Assembly (NCBI RefSeq): GCF_004331465.1
Contig: NZ_SJKB01000012.1
Span: forward strand, 186,001-250,000
Reading direction: 5' to 3'
Source: Kribbella pittospori
GTDB taxonomy: Bacteria > Actinomycetota > Actinomycetes > Propionibacteriales > Kribbellaceae
DNA length: 64,000 bases
Of this stretch, positions 16,008 to 23,921 are shown piece after piece; positions within the stretch are counted from its first letter, which is position 1; every line of letters starts with the position of its first letter. The position numbers were made by a program, and so were the translations under genes. The notes under the pieces are model-generated. The model was not told where the DNA came from, made no database searches, and saw only the letters and a program-made list of their open reading frames with translations.

Positions 16008-17278
16008 ATGAGAAGCAGGCGACGTAGCGGTAGCGGAAGATATCGCACAGCGCGCCGGCGCCCACGCGGTCGTCGTGGCGAGCCGGCGGTCGTCGGCGGG
16101 GACGGCGGTGGTCACAGTCGTGGACTCTCGGTGTGGTGATCGGGCTGCTGGCCGCGATCGTCGCGGTTGGGGGCGCGATAGTGGCCGCGCGGAGAGACAA
16201 AGGCGTCGTGCCGCCATTGGGCGGGACGATCGTCTTTAGCGCGCCTACTGCCAACCAGGGGGCTGTGCGGATTGATGGGGTAGCTCGGGGGATGGTCGAG
16301 CAGGCCGGGGCTGCGCATCAGGGGGTGCGCTTGGTTCGGGTTGAGGGGGATGGGGCGATTAGTTCGCGGGTTGTGGATATGACTCCTCGGCTGGACGGGA
16401 AGCCGGATGGGGAGCCGTTGAAGGTTCGGGAGCGGGCGGCGGAGGAGATCGCACGGTCGGTCTCGAGGCTCGAGGTGGAGCTGAACGAGAAGAGTTCATT
16501 GGTTGGTGGGGAGGCGTTGTTCGCGGGGCTGTCTCGAGTCCGGATCGATACTTCTCGGCCGGTGATCGTGTTCTCGGCGGGGTTGGATACGGCGGATCCG
16601 GTCGATTTTCGGAAGCTTGCGTTTGATGTGGCGCCGGCGGGTCTCATCAAGGACTTGAAGGCCGCGGGTGAGTTACCTGCTCTGACAGGAGCCGTGATCA
16701 CATTCGTGGTGCTGGCCCAGGTGGGGCGGCAGGAGGCGTTGCGGCGGCCGCAGGTGGTCTATCGGGAGAGCGTGTGGAGCGGATTGCTTCGCGCGGCCGG
16801 GGCGTCGACGGTCAAGTTCGAGTACCCGGATGCGGTGCCGTCCAGTTCGCGCCTGGTTGCGCCGACTGTCGCGGTCCCTCGGGCTCCGGACACGCCGGTG
16901 GCGGTGAAGAAGACGGGGAAGACGCGGGAGAGGACGTGCACGTTGAGTGCGGCGACCTACTTTGCACCGGACAAGGCGGTCCTGCTGGATCGTCAGGCGA
17001 CGTTGCGGGCGCTCGGACCGTGTGCTCGCTCTATCGGGGCAACTACCCAGGTGTCGGTCGAGGGCCATACGTCCTCGACGGCCAAGCGGCCGAATAACCC
17101 GGTGGCGATCAAGCTCAGTACTCAGCGGGCGCAAGTTGTGGCCGGTTTGCTGGTTGAGCTCGGAGTGGCGCGGAACCGGATCGATGTCAAGGGTTACGGC
17201 AATGCGAGGCAGCCGTTCCCTGACCCCAGCGACCCCAGGAATCGCTGTGTGGTCGTTCGCTTCAACAGCACGAGATGA
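16008..17278 (+). CDS. OmpA-like domain protein with N-terminal membrane anchor (start or frame uncertain)
   Basis: From the GTG at 16133 the product is 381 residues: one membrane segment (VIGLLAAIVAVGGAIVAA, residues 2-19), an extracytoplasmic region with a VWA-like strand (RPVIVFSAGLDTADPVDF, ~142-159), and a C-terminal OmpA/MotB-like peptidoglycan-binding domain (~269-381: VEGHTSST, STQRAQVVAGLLVELGV, VKGYGNARQP). The 16133 GTG has no ribosome site. A strong GGAGGTG followed by an ATG at 16008 opens a 43-codon Arg-rich frame that stops at 16139, in another frame but overlapping the 16133 GTG. Either a one-base indel near 16098 splits one gene whose N-terminus is an Arg-rich cytoplasmic tail, or a coupled leader peptide precedes it. 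The interval given covers both. Confidence 0.7.
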
Positions 17279-17290
17279 CAGGAGACGGAC

Positions 17291-18682
17291 ATGGCCACTC
17301 AGGCGATTCCGTTGCCGGACCATCCACACGAGAACAACCAGGGACCGCAGTACACGCGACGCGAAGCCGTCCGGGCGGGCCTGTGCACGAAGGCGGAGTA
17401 CGTCATCGCCGCCACCTACTACGAGTACGTCGTACGCAACCACCGGACTGCCGGGACACCGCCGAACGAGTGGGAGCCGCAGGCGGTGGTCGGCCGCCAG
17501 CTCAGCGCGCCGTACGAGCGTGATGCGCATGATCTGCTCGTCATGCGCCTGAAGAACCAGGCCGATCCCGGCCTGGACGCGATCGACCGGCTGTGCGACG
17601 ACATACAGACCACGATCGATGCTGCTGGCAAGCTTCCGGAAGATGTGAGTACGCCGGAGACGAACAAGGTGTACAGCGGACGGGCAGCCGCAGCTCGGGT
17701 CGAGCAGCTGACCGATCGGGTCGAGGCGGACCGGGCCGATGGCTACCGCCACCATGACCGGGCGCCAGCGTGGCTGCGATTCATCTCGCATGTTGCGCCG
17801 TGGGCCGAGGCGCTCGGATTCCTTGCCTTCCTCACCTATTACCTGAACGTGCCGATCGTCAGCCCGTGGCGGGACTGGATGGGCTGGACGTTCTCGTTGA
17901 TCCTCGTCGTGTACATCATGCTGGGCCAGACCTGGCTGGTGGACCACGCGGCCCGCGCTCACAACCACGCGCGGGAGGTCCAGGCCGACGGACAGAAGCA
18001 CCAAGCGGAGATCAGCCGGCGCCACCGGCTCGGATACCTGCTGGTGACCGCGGCGATCGCGATCGGCATCACCACGGCCCTGATCGAACGCGGACTCGAC
18101 ACGCTCGGACGGGCCGAGACCGCGGTGACCGTCGTCATGGTCATGCTGGCCATCACAACCGGCCTCTTGATGCCTACCCTCGCGTTTCTGGGAAAGGCCC
18201 TCGATGGCAGCAAGGTGTCGCGTGAGCGGGACGCGCTGTCGGACGACCTCGACGCGGATCGAGAGCGGTACGACGTACTGGTCGATGAGGCCGAGTCCGA
18301 CCTTGCAGTCGCGAGGAGCCTCGATCGAGAACTGGTCGAGAAGGTGGTCCCGGCCATCCTTCGCGACGTACAGAACGTGGTCGACGAGGCGTGGGCGCCG
18401 TACAACTTCCTTCGGCTGCAGCTCGGCGGATTGTCGAACGCGCCCATCCACAACTCGACTGCCACCGAAGTTGAGCTGGCTACCGGTTCTCGGACCCGGC
18501 CGCCGTTGTACAACGGCATCCCGGGCGCCGAACCGGTGAGCCTGCAGCCGGTGATCGACCGGGACAGCCAGCTCGCAGCGCTGCGGGTGCGGTTGGAAGA
18601 ACTCACGCTGCGACTTCGGCAGCTTCCGCCACACCCGTGGGACCACTCGTCGGCGGATCGGATCACTGTCCTCGAGCCGTAA
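17291..18682 (+). CDS. Four-TM membrane protein with coiled-coil tail, unknown
   Basis: A 463-residue protein of no recognised family. Four membrane segments are clear, at about residues 168-190, 196-218, 248-267 and 276-302. They are preceded by ~165 soluble residues (REAVRAGLCTKAEYVIAAT) and followed by a charged, probably coiled-coil stretch (~305-355) and a second helical stretch (~425-446). The N- and C-terminal parts are both likely cytoplasmic. It starts 12 bp after the OmpA-like gene (GACAGGAGACGGAC before the ATG), so the two are cotranscribed and probably form a membrane complex. The pairing recalls MotA/MotB or ZorA/ZorB, but I see no sequence signature of those families. Confidence 0.7.
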   Translation: MATQAIPLPDHPHENNQGPQYTRREAVRAGLCTKAEYVIAATYYEYVVRNHRTAGTPPNEWEPQAVVGRQLSAPYERDAHDLLVMRLKNQADPGLDAIDRLCDDIQTTIDAAGKLPEDVSTPETNKVYSGRAAAARVEQLTDRVEADRADGYRHHDRAPAWLRFISHVAPWAEALGFLAFLTYYLNVPIVSPWRDWMGWTFSLILVVYIMLGQTWLVDHAARAHNHAREVQADGQKHQAEISRRHRLGYLLVTAAIAIGITTALIERGLDTLGRAETAVTVVMVMLAITTGLLMPTLAFLGKALDGSKVSRERDALSDDLDADRERYDVLVDEAESDLAVARSLDRELVEKVVPAILRDVQNVVDEAWAPYNFLRLQLGGLSNAPIHNSTATEVELATGSRTRPPLYNGIPGAEPVSLQPVIDRDSQLAALRVRLEELTLRLRQLPPHPWDHSSADRITVLEP

Positions 18683-18699
18683 TTGGAGTGCGGGTCATC

Positions 18700-18723
18700 G
18701 GCGCCACCTGGCAAGGTGGCGCC
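18700..18723. terminator. Perfect 10 bp hairpin after the four-TM gene
   Basis: GGCGCCACCT (18700-18709) pairs perfectly with AGGTGGCGCC (18714-18723) around a GGCA loop. No T-run follows. It lies 18 bp after the stop of the four-TM gene and ends one base before the GTG of the phosphotransferase-like gene, so its 3' arm covers that gene's ribosome site (AAGGTGG). It may terminate, or it may hide the start codon. Confidence 0.55.
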
Positions 18724-18724
18724 G

Positions 18725-19579
18725 GTGGATGTTGCTGGGGTGCTGGTGGAGCGTTGGGAGTTGAAGCCGACGCAGGTGGAGGGGCTGACCGGCGGGATGA
18801 ATTCCGCTGTGTGGCTTGCTGCTGCGGATGGTTGGCGGGTGGTGGTGAAGTCCGTCGATGTGGGGGATGGCGCGTTTGAGCCGGGGCTGGAGTTGGCTGC
18901 GCGGCTTGGGGATGCGGGGCTGGTGACTGGGCGACCGGTGGTGAGTCGGGCGGGGCGCGCGGTTGAGCGGGTGGGGGATCGGCTGGTTGGGGTGCTGGAG
19001 TTTGTTGCCGGGGAGTCGCTGGCGGCGAGTGTTGAGGATCAGCGTGCGGTTGGGGAGTTGCTGGGGCGGGTGCATGGGGTGTCGGCTACGCCAGCGGGGG
19101 AGTTGGGCGACTGGCTTCGGCTGGTGACGCAGTTCGATGAGTACTTGGATCTGGAGGAGTGGATCCGGCCGGCGGTTGAAGGCGCGCTGGAGGGGGTGCA
19201 GGCGCTCGGTGGGTTGTCGTGGGCGTGGCTGCACGGGGATCCGGCGGCTGAGGCATTCCTGCGGCAGGCCGATGGTGAGGTCGCGTTGATCGACTGGGGT
19301 GGGGCGATGCACGGGCCGGTTCTGTACGACGTGGCGTCGGCGGTGATGTACGCCGGGACGTCGGACCACGTCGTACCGGCGTATCTCTAGCAGCGGCCCG
19401 AGCTCAAGGATCAGGTCGACACCGGCCTCGCGGCCTTCCTCCGACTCAGGTGGGCGGTCCAGGCCGCGTACTTCGCCTGGCGCTGCTCGACCGACGTCCG
19501 TACGGGCATCGCCGACCCGGCCGAGAACCGCAAGGGCCTCGCCGACGCCCGCCGCGCTTTCACCTCCGAGGAGCACTGA
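18725..19579 (+). pseudogene. Aminoglycoside-phosphotransferase-like gene broken by in-frame TAG
   Basis: The 284-residue open frame (not counting the final stop) is interrupted by TAG at 19388-19390. The first 221 residues show an APH-fold kinase: N-lobe strand WRVVVKSVDV, the Brenner-like HGDPAAEAF and the metal-site LIDWGGAMHGPVLYD. After the TAG, 62 further in-frame codons (QRPELKDQVDTGLAAFLRLR onward) read as the normal C-terminal helices and end at TGA 19577-19579, 2 bp before the Nudix gene. The Asn expected eight residues into the HGD motif is Ala, so activity was possibly already impaired. A CAG-to-TAG change is the simplest cause. The GTG at 18725 is preferred over an upstream TTG. 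Confidence 0.75.
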
Positions 19580-19581
19580 CC

Positions 19582-20094
19582 GTGGACGCACAACAGGCTG
19601 GCTGGGCCGGACAGCCGGAGGACATCGCCTGCGTGGGGCCGGACGGCGACTTCAAGCTGCGGGCAGGGGCGATCGTTCGCGACCGCGACCGGATCCTGCT
19701 GTGCGCGGTCGATGACCTGGACGGCTGGTTCCTGCCCGGTGGGAAGGTCGCGTACGGCGAGACGGCGGCGGACGCGGCGGTCCGCGAACTCCGTGAGGAG
19801 ATGCAGCTCGAGCTGACCGTCGGTGAGCTGCGCCTGGTCACCGAAGACATGCTGACTCTGAACGGCACGCTGCATCAGGAGGTCTGCTTCTACTACGAGT
19901 TCGCCTGGCCGGACAGCCTCTCGCCGGACGCCGCGCAGGACACCGTGGAGCTCGCGCACAGCTTCCGCTGGGTTCGCCGCGCCGACCTGGGCGGCGTGGA
20001 TCTCCTGCCGCCACAGATCCGGGACCACCTGATGGAGGACCCGACCGAGCTCCGCCACCTGTCCATCGATCGCAGGAGCTCAGACGCCGGCTAG
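19582..20094 (+). CDS. Nudix hydrolase
   Basis: A 170-residue protein with a full Nudix box, GGKVAYGETAADAAVREL followed by REEMQLEL, near residues 53-78. In this box the paired Glu residues bind the metals that attack X-linked nucleoside diphosphates. The preceding strand IVRDRDRILLCAVDDLDGWF is typical. The substrate cannot be read from the sequence. The GTG at 19582 lies 2 bp after the end of the phosphotransferase-like gene, so the two were one unit. The last 15 bp overlap the convergent HAD-like gene. Confidence 0.88.
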   Translation: MDAQQAGWAGQPEDIACVGPDGDFKLRAGAIVRDRDRILLCAVDDLDGWFLPGGKVAYGETAADAAVRELREEMQLELTVGELRLVTEDMLTLNGTLHQEVCFYYEFAWPDSLSPDAAQDTVELAHSFRWVRRADLGGVDLLPPQIRDHLMEDPTELRHLSIDRRSSDAG

Positions 20095-20525
20095 ATCCCG
20101 CCGGATAGCGGTCTCGGTCGCAACCCAGTTCTTGAACAGATAGCGGTGAGCCACCACGGGCTTGATCGCCGCGATCACGTCGGGCTTGTCGTCGACGAAG
20201 TGGGTGATGGCGAGGTCGGCGCAGTGGATCGCCTTGTCCGGGCGGCGCAAGCAGAAGCGAACGTTGCCGTCGGCAATCCCGGTCCGCTCGAAGAAGCGGT
20301 GATGCCGCAACCATTCCAGCGACCGCTGCTGCACCCGCGGCCCGCACTTCGACACCAGCCATGCTTCGTCGAACAACGGCACCAACCGCGCGATCGCCTC
20401 GAACCATCCGGTACGGCGGGAGTCCGCAGCATCGCCGCGGTGTCGCCGGAGAAGAACGAGGTATCCCCGGATCCCGACGATCCGTCGATGATCACTCGTC
20501 CGATATCAATCCCCAATCTCTTCAT
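20080..20525 (-). pseudogene. Frameshifted HAD-like hydrolase
   Basis: Two minus-strand frames together make one protein of about 148 residues. The first, from ATG 20525, begins MKRLGIDIGRVIIDG and runs to TPAVPDG; the second continues as WFEAIARLVPLFDEAWLVSK and ends DLAGV at 20080. The frame changes between about 20390 and 20430, equivalent to one missing base. VSKCGPRVQQRSLEWL and THFVDDKPDV (the late HAD Asp-Asp) match a small actinobacterial HAD-like family, whose first motif is DIG rather than DxDxT. Neither half would fold alone, so it is broken unless the sequence has an error here. It diverges from the LysR gene. Confidence 0.7.
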
Positions 20526-20595
20526 ACCTCAAGGCTCGCTCGCCACAGCACTTCAGCAGAACTAGTAATCGGTACAGCAGCTATAGTTTCTGTCA

Positions 20596-21438
20596 ATGGC
20601 TCTGGTGGCTGAGGATCTCGAGGCGTTCGCGGTGTTCGCGCGGCACCGCAACTTCACCCGCGCCGCGGAGGAGCTGCACGTCAGCCAGCCGGCGCTCCAC
20701 ACCCGCATCCGCAAACTCGAGCAGCGCCTGGGCAAATCCCTGTACGTCAAGCAAGGACGGCAGCTGCACCTGACGGACACCGGCGAGCGGCTGGCCGCGT
20801 TCGCGAACGACACGAACGACCGGGCCGCAGACTTTCTGCGTACGCTCGACGCGCTACCGCCACGCCCACTCGTGCTGATGGCCGGCTCGGGCGCCTACCT
20901 CTATCTCCTCGGTGATCCGATCCGGCGGATCCTTGCCAAAGGCCACGAGTTGCGGCTGCGCACCGGCGATGCGGCCGCCACCTTGGCCGCGGTCCGTGAC
21001 GGGTCGGCTGACGTCGGAGTCACCGCGCTCACGGTCCCGCCCGACGACGTCGACTGCGACCTGCTCCAGCAGTTCCCGCAGACCCTGATCACCCGCTCCG
21101 ATCATCGCCTGGCCGGCCGGCGGAGCGTCCGGCTGAAGGACCTGCAGGACGAGGCGCTCGTCGTACCGCCGAAGGATCGGCCGCACCGGCAGCAGTTGGA
21201 GCGGAGCATGCTCGACCAGGGACTGCGGTGGTCCGTGGCGGTCGAGGCCGAAGGATGGGAACTGCTGGTCCACTTCGTGCGTCTCGGGATAGGACCGGCC
21301 GTCGTCAACGGTTCGGTCCGTACGACGGGTGCCGTCCGGAAGATCCCGGTCAAGGATCTGCCGCCGGTCCGGTACTACATCGTCACGCGAGCCGACCGGA
21401 GCGAGAGGGTGCACGAGCTCAAGCGGATGTTGTCGTGA
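20596..21438 (+). CDS. LysR-family transcriptional regulator
   Basis: A 280-residue LysR regulator. The N-terminal winged helix-turn-helix is textbook (FARHRNFTRAAEELHVSQPA, RIRKLEQRLGKSLY, LTDTGERLAA), and the C-terminal co-inducer domain follows from residue ~95 (GDAAATLAAVRDGSADVGVT). The family usually binds the region between itself and a divergent target, here the broken HAD-like gene 70 bp away (20526-20595). A TATAGT-like -10 lies at 20582-20587. The kptA gene overlaps its end by 4 bp, so kptA is coupled to it. Confidence 0.92.
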   Translation: MALVAEDLEAFAVFARHRNFTRAAEELHVSQPALHTRIRKLEQRLGKSLYVKQGRQLHLTDTGERLAAFANDTNDRAADFLRTLDALPPRPLVLMAGSGAYLYLLGDPIRRILAKGHELRLRTGDAAATLAAVRDGSADVGVTALTVPPDDVDCDLLQQFPQTLITRSDHRLAGRRSVRLKDLQDEALVVPPKDRPHRQQLERSMLDQGLRWSVAVEAEGWELLVHFVRLGIGPAVVNGSVRTTGAVRKIPVKDLPPVRYYIVTRADRSERVHELKRMLS

Positions 21439-21959
21439 GCAGGGACAGCCGGAGGATCTCCAGGCTGCTCAGGCACACAGCAGGTGAGCGCGGTCTCACG
21501 ATGAGTGCGGACGGGTGGTCGGCGATCGCCGACGTACTGGCTGTGCTCGAACTTACCCGCAGTAAGTTGGATGCCGCGGTGCGGGACAACGACAAACAGC
21601 GATTGCAGGTCGACGGCGAGCGGATCCGGGCCTGTCAGGGGCACTCACGCGCAGGGATGCCGGTGACACGTGAAGCCTTGGAGAACAGTTGGGAACGGGT
21701 GTACCCCGACGACCTGCTCTGGCATGGGACCAATCGGCAAGCGCTGCCGGCGATCCAGCGCGAGGGTCTCAAGCCGGGACGACGTACGCACGTCCATCTC
21801 GCGCCGTCCAGCGACAGCCAGGTCGGACGGCGGACGAGCGTAGAAGTCTTGCTGGGCGTGGATCCACGCAATCTGGCGGTCTATCGGGCGCCCAACGGAG
21901 TGTTACTGCCACGGGAGGTACCGCCGGATGCGATCGTTAGGGTCGACGCGGTCCACTAG
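21435..21959 (+). CDS. kptA: RNA 2'-phosphotransferase, Tpt1/KptA family
   Basis: A 174-residue enzyme. The family transfers an internal RNA 2'-phosphate to NAD+, giving ADP-ribose 1'',2''-cyclic phosphate. The conserved elements are present in order: SRLLRHTAGERGL with the first His, DGWSAIADVL, RIRACQGHS, LWHGTNRQALPAIQREGL, KPGRRTHVHLA and VEVLLGVD. The length is normal for bacterial KptA. The start is the GTG at 21435, overlapping the LysR stop (GTGA). Bacteria have no fungal-type tRNA splicing, so the natural substrate is unknown; it might be ligated, phosphorylated or ADP-ribosylated nucleic-acid ends. It ends 60 bp before eno. Confidence 0.9.
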   Translation: MSRDSRRISRLLRHTAGERGLTMSADGWSAIADVLAVLELTRSKLDAAVRDNDKQRLQVDGERIRACQGHSRAGMPVTREALENSWERVYPDDLLWHGTNRQALPAIQREGLKPGRRTHVHLAPSSDSQVGRRTSVEVLLGVDPRNLAVYRAPNGVLLPREVPPDAIVRVDAVH

Positions 21960-22019
21960 GGTCGGTGGTCTGACGGCTAGGCTCGGGACCGATTCGTCAT
22001 CGAGAACTTGGGAGTCAAT

Positions 22020-23300
22020 GTGGCCACCATCGAGGCCGTCGGCGCCCGCGAGATCCTCGACTCGCGCGGCAACCCCACTGTCGAGGTCGAGGTTCTTCTC
22101 GACGACGACACCGTCGCCCGGGCGGCCGTCCCGTCGGGCGCGTCCACCGGCCAGTTCGAGGCCGTCGAACTGCGTGACGGCGACAAGGCCCGGTACGGCG
22201 GCAAGGGCGTCCTGAAGGCCGTCACGGCCATCCTGGAGGACATCGACAAGGAGATCGTCGGGTACGACGTCCACGAGCAGCGGCTGATCGACCACGCGCT
22301 GCTGGACCTCGACGGCACCCCGAACAAGGCCAAGCTGGGCGCGAACGCCATCCTCGGCGTCAGCCTCGCGGTGGCCAAGGCCGCCGCGGACAGCGCCGGC
22401 CTGCCGCTGTTCCGCTACGTCGGCGGCCCGAACGCGCACGTCCTGCCGGTGCCGATGATGAACATCCTGAACGGCGGCGCGCACGCGGACAGCAACGTCG
22501 ACGTGCAGGAGTTCATGATCGCCCCGATCGGCGCGGCCACCTACGGCGAGGCGCTGATGCAGGGCGCGACCGTCTACCACGCGCTGAAGGCGGTGCTGAA
22601 GGAGCGTGGCCTGTCCACCGGCCTCGGCGACGAGGGCGGCTTCGCGCCGAACCTGGCCAGCAACCGCGAGGCGCTCGACCTGATCGCGGTCGCGGTCGAG
22701 AAGACCGGTCTGCAGCTCGGCAAGGACATCGCGCTGGCGATGGACGTGGCCGCGAGCGAGTTCCACACCGACGGGGTGTACGCGTTCGAGGGCGGCAAGA
22801 AGTCGGCCGACGAGATGATCGCGTACTACGCCGACCTGGTCGCGTCGTACCCGATCGTGTCGATCGAGGACCCGCTGAACGAGGAGGACTGGGACGGCTG
22901 GAAGGCCATCACCAGCGAGCTCGGCACCAAGACCCAGCTCGTCGGCGACGACCTGTTCGTCACCAACGTCGAGCGGCTGCAGCGCGGTATCACCGAGAAG
23001 GCGGCGAACAGCCTGCTGGTCAAGGTGAACCAGATCGGTTCGCTGACCGAGACCCTGGACGCGGTCGACCTGGCCCACCGCAGCGGCTTCACCTGCATGA
23101 TGAGCCACCGCTCCGGCGAGACCGAGGACACCACGATCGCGGACCTCGCGGTCGCGACGAACTGTGGCCAGATCAAGTCCGGTGCCCCGGCCCGGTCCGA
23201 CCGCACTGCGAAGTACAACCAGTTGCTGCGGATCGAGGAGGAGCTGGACGACGCCGCGGCGTACGCCGGTCGCTCCGCCTTCCCGCGGTACCAGGGCTGA
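22020..23300 (+). CDS. eno: Enolase
   Basis: A 426-residue glycolytic enzyme that converts 2-phosphoglycerate to phosphoenolpyruvate. It is full length with all signatures: REILDSRGNPTVEVEV, GASTGQFEAVELRDGD, the catalytic-Glu region GDEGGFAPNL, the metal-site Asp in AMDVAASEF, the second metal-site motif SIEDPLNEEDWDGW, the catalytic Lys in LLVKVNQIGS, and the signature MMSHRSGETEDT. The GTG at 22020 is preferred over an in-frame TTG at 22008 because GGGAG stands 5 bases upstream and the product then starts MATIEAV as usual. The next gene is the FtsB-like one, 21 bp downstream. Confidence 0.98.
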   Translation: MATIEAVGAREILDSRGNPTVEVEVLLDDDTVARAAVPSGASTGQFEAVELRDGDKARYGGKGVLKAVTAILEDIDKEIVGYDVHEQRLIDHALLDLDGTPNKAKLGANAILGVSLAVAKAAADSAGLPLFRYVGGPNAHVLPVPMMNILNGGAHADSNVDVQEFMIAPIGAATYGEALMQGATVYHALKAVLKERGLSTGLGDEGGFAPNLASNREALDLIAVAVEKTGLQLGKDIALAMDVAASEFHTDGVYAFEGGKKSADEMIAYYADLVASYPIVSIEDPLNEEDWDGWKAITSELGTKTQLVGDDLFVTNVERLQRGITEKAANSLLVKVNQIGSLTETLDAVDLAHRSGFTCMMSHRSGETEDTTIADLAVATNCGQIKSGAPARSDRTAKYNQLLRIEEELDDAAAYAGRSAFPRYQG

Positions 23301-23321
23301 CCCAGGAGGAATCGAGACAGC

Positions 23322-23921
23322 ATGCCGTCCCGTCGGGAATCCGGTGCACGACCCGGCTCGCGTCCGTCGAGCCGTACCCAGTCGCGTCCACCGGCCCGGC
23401 GGGGCGACCAGCCCAAACGCCGTACGACGGGAACTGCCGCGGGACCCGCCCGGACCCGGGGCTCTCGCAACCTGACCGGCCGGGCGGCCGTCGTACTGCT
23501 GGTGCTGGGTGCGCTGATCGTGTCGTACGCGCAGAGCCTGCGGGTCTGGTTCGACCAGCACCAGCAGATCACCGCGCTGCAGCAGGAGATCCGGGACCGG
23601 GAGAAGCGGGTCGGCGAGCTGAACGACGAGATCGCCCGCTGGAACGACGACGCGTACGTGAAGGCGCAGGCGCGGCAGCGGCTCGGTTGGGTGATGCCGG
23701 GCGAGGTCGGCTACCGGGTGATCGGCGCGGACGGGAAGCCGGTCGGTGCGCCGCCGGAGCCCAACACGCCGACGGACGGTACGGCGGACGCGCAGAAGCC
23801 GACCTGGTACACGAAGCTCTGGGGCAGTGTCGAAGGCGCCGGCAAACCGCCCGCCCTGCCGGCCGCAACCCCGGCCAAACCCACCCCGAAGCCGATCATC
23901 ACACCCAAGGCGAACCGGTGA
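23322..23921 (+). CDS. FtsB/DivIC-family septum formation initiator
   Basis: A 199-residue division protein. The N-terminal ~50 residues are a basic, disordered cytoplasmic tail. A single membrane span follows (AAVVLLVLGALIVSYAQSL, ~54-72), then an extracytoplasmic coiled coil (QQITALQQEIRDREKRVGEL) and the DivIC core (WNDDAYVKAQARQRLGWVMPGE), and a Pro-rich tail. The family joins FtsL and FtsQ in the divisome. Position directly after eno matches the mycobacterial Rv1024 locus. The next gene overlaps its stop by 4 bp. Confidence 0.92.
   Translation: MPSRRESGARPGSRPSSRTQSRPPARRGDQPKRRTTGTAAGPARTRGSRNLTGRAAVVLLVLGALIVSYAQSLRVWFDQHQQITALQQEIRDREKRVGELNDEIARWNDDAYVKAQARQRLGWVMPGEVGYRVIGADGKPVGAPPEPNTPTDGTADAQKPTWYTKLWGSVEGAGKPPALPAATPAKPTPKPIITPKANR

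Noticed and set aside
16008..18682. Calling the OmpA-like/four-TM pair a Zorya (ZorA/ZorB) or flagellar MotA/MotB pair
   Set aside because: Gene order is reversed relative to ZorAB, the four-TM protein lacks MotA-like motifs, no conserved membrane Asp is visible in the OmpA-like anchor, and no ZorC, ZorD or ZorE helicase/nuclease genes are present.
19411..20058. A minus-strand ~215-codon frame opposite the Nudix hydrolase
   Set aside because: The Nudix box on the plus strand is complete; the antisense product is a Val/Arg/Gln-rich shadow.
21903..23561. A ~550-codon minus-strand open frame opposite eno
   Set aside because: Shadow of enolase. The sense strand carries all enolase signatures, and the antisense product is low-complexity and matches nothing.
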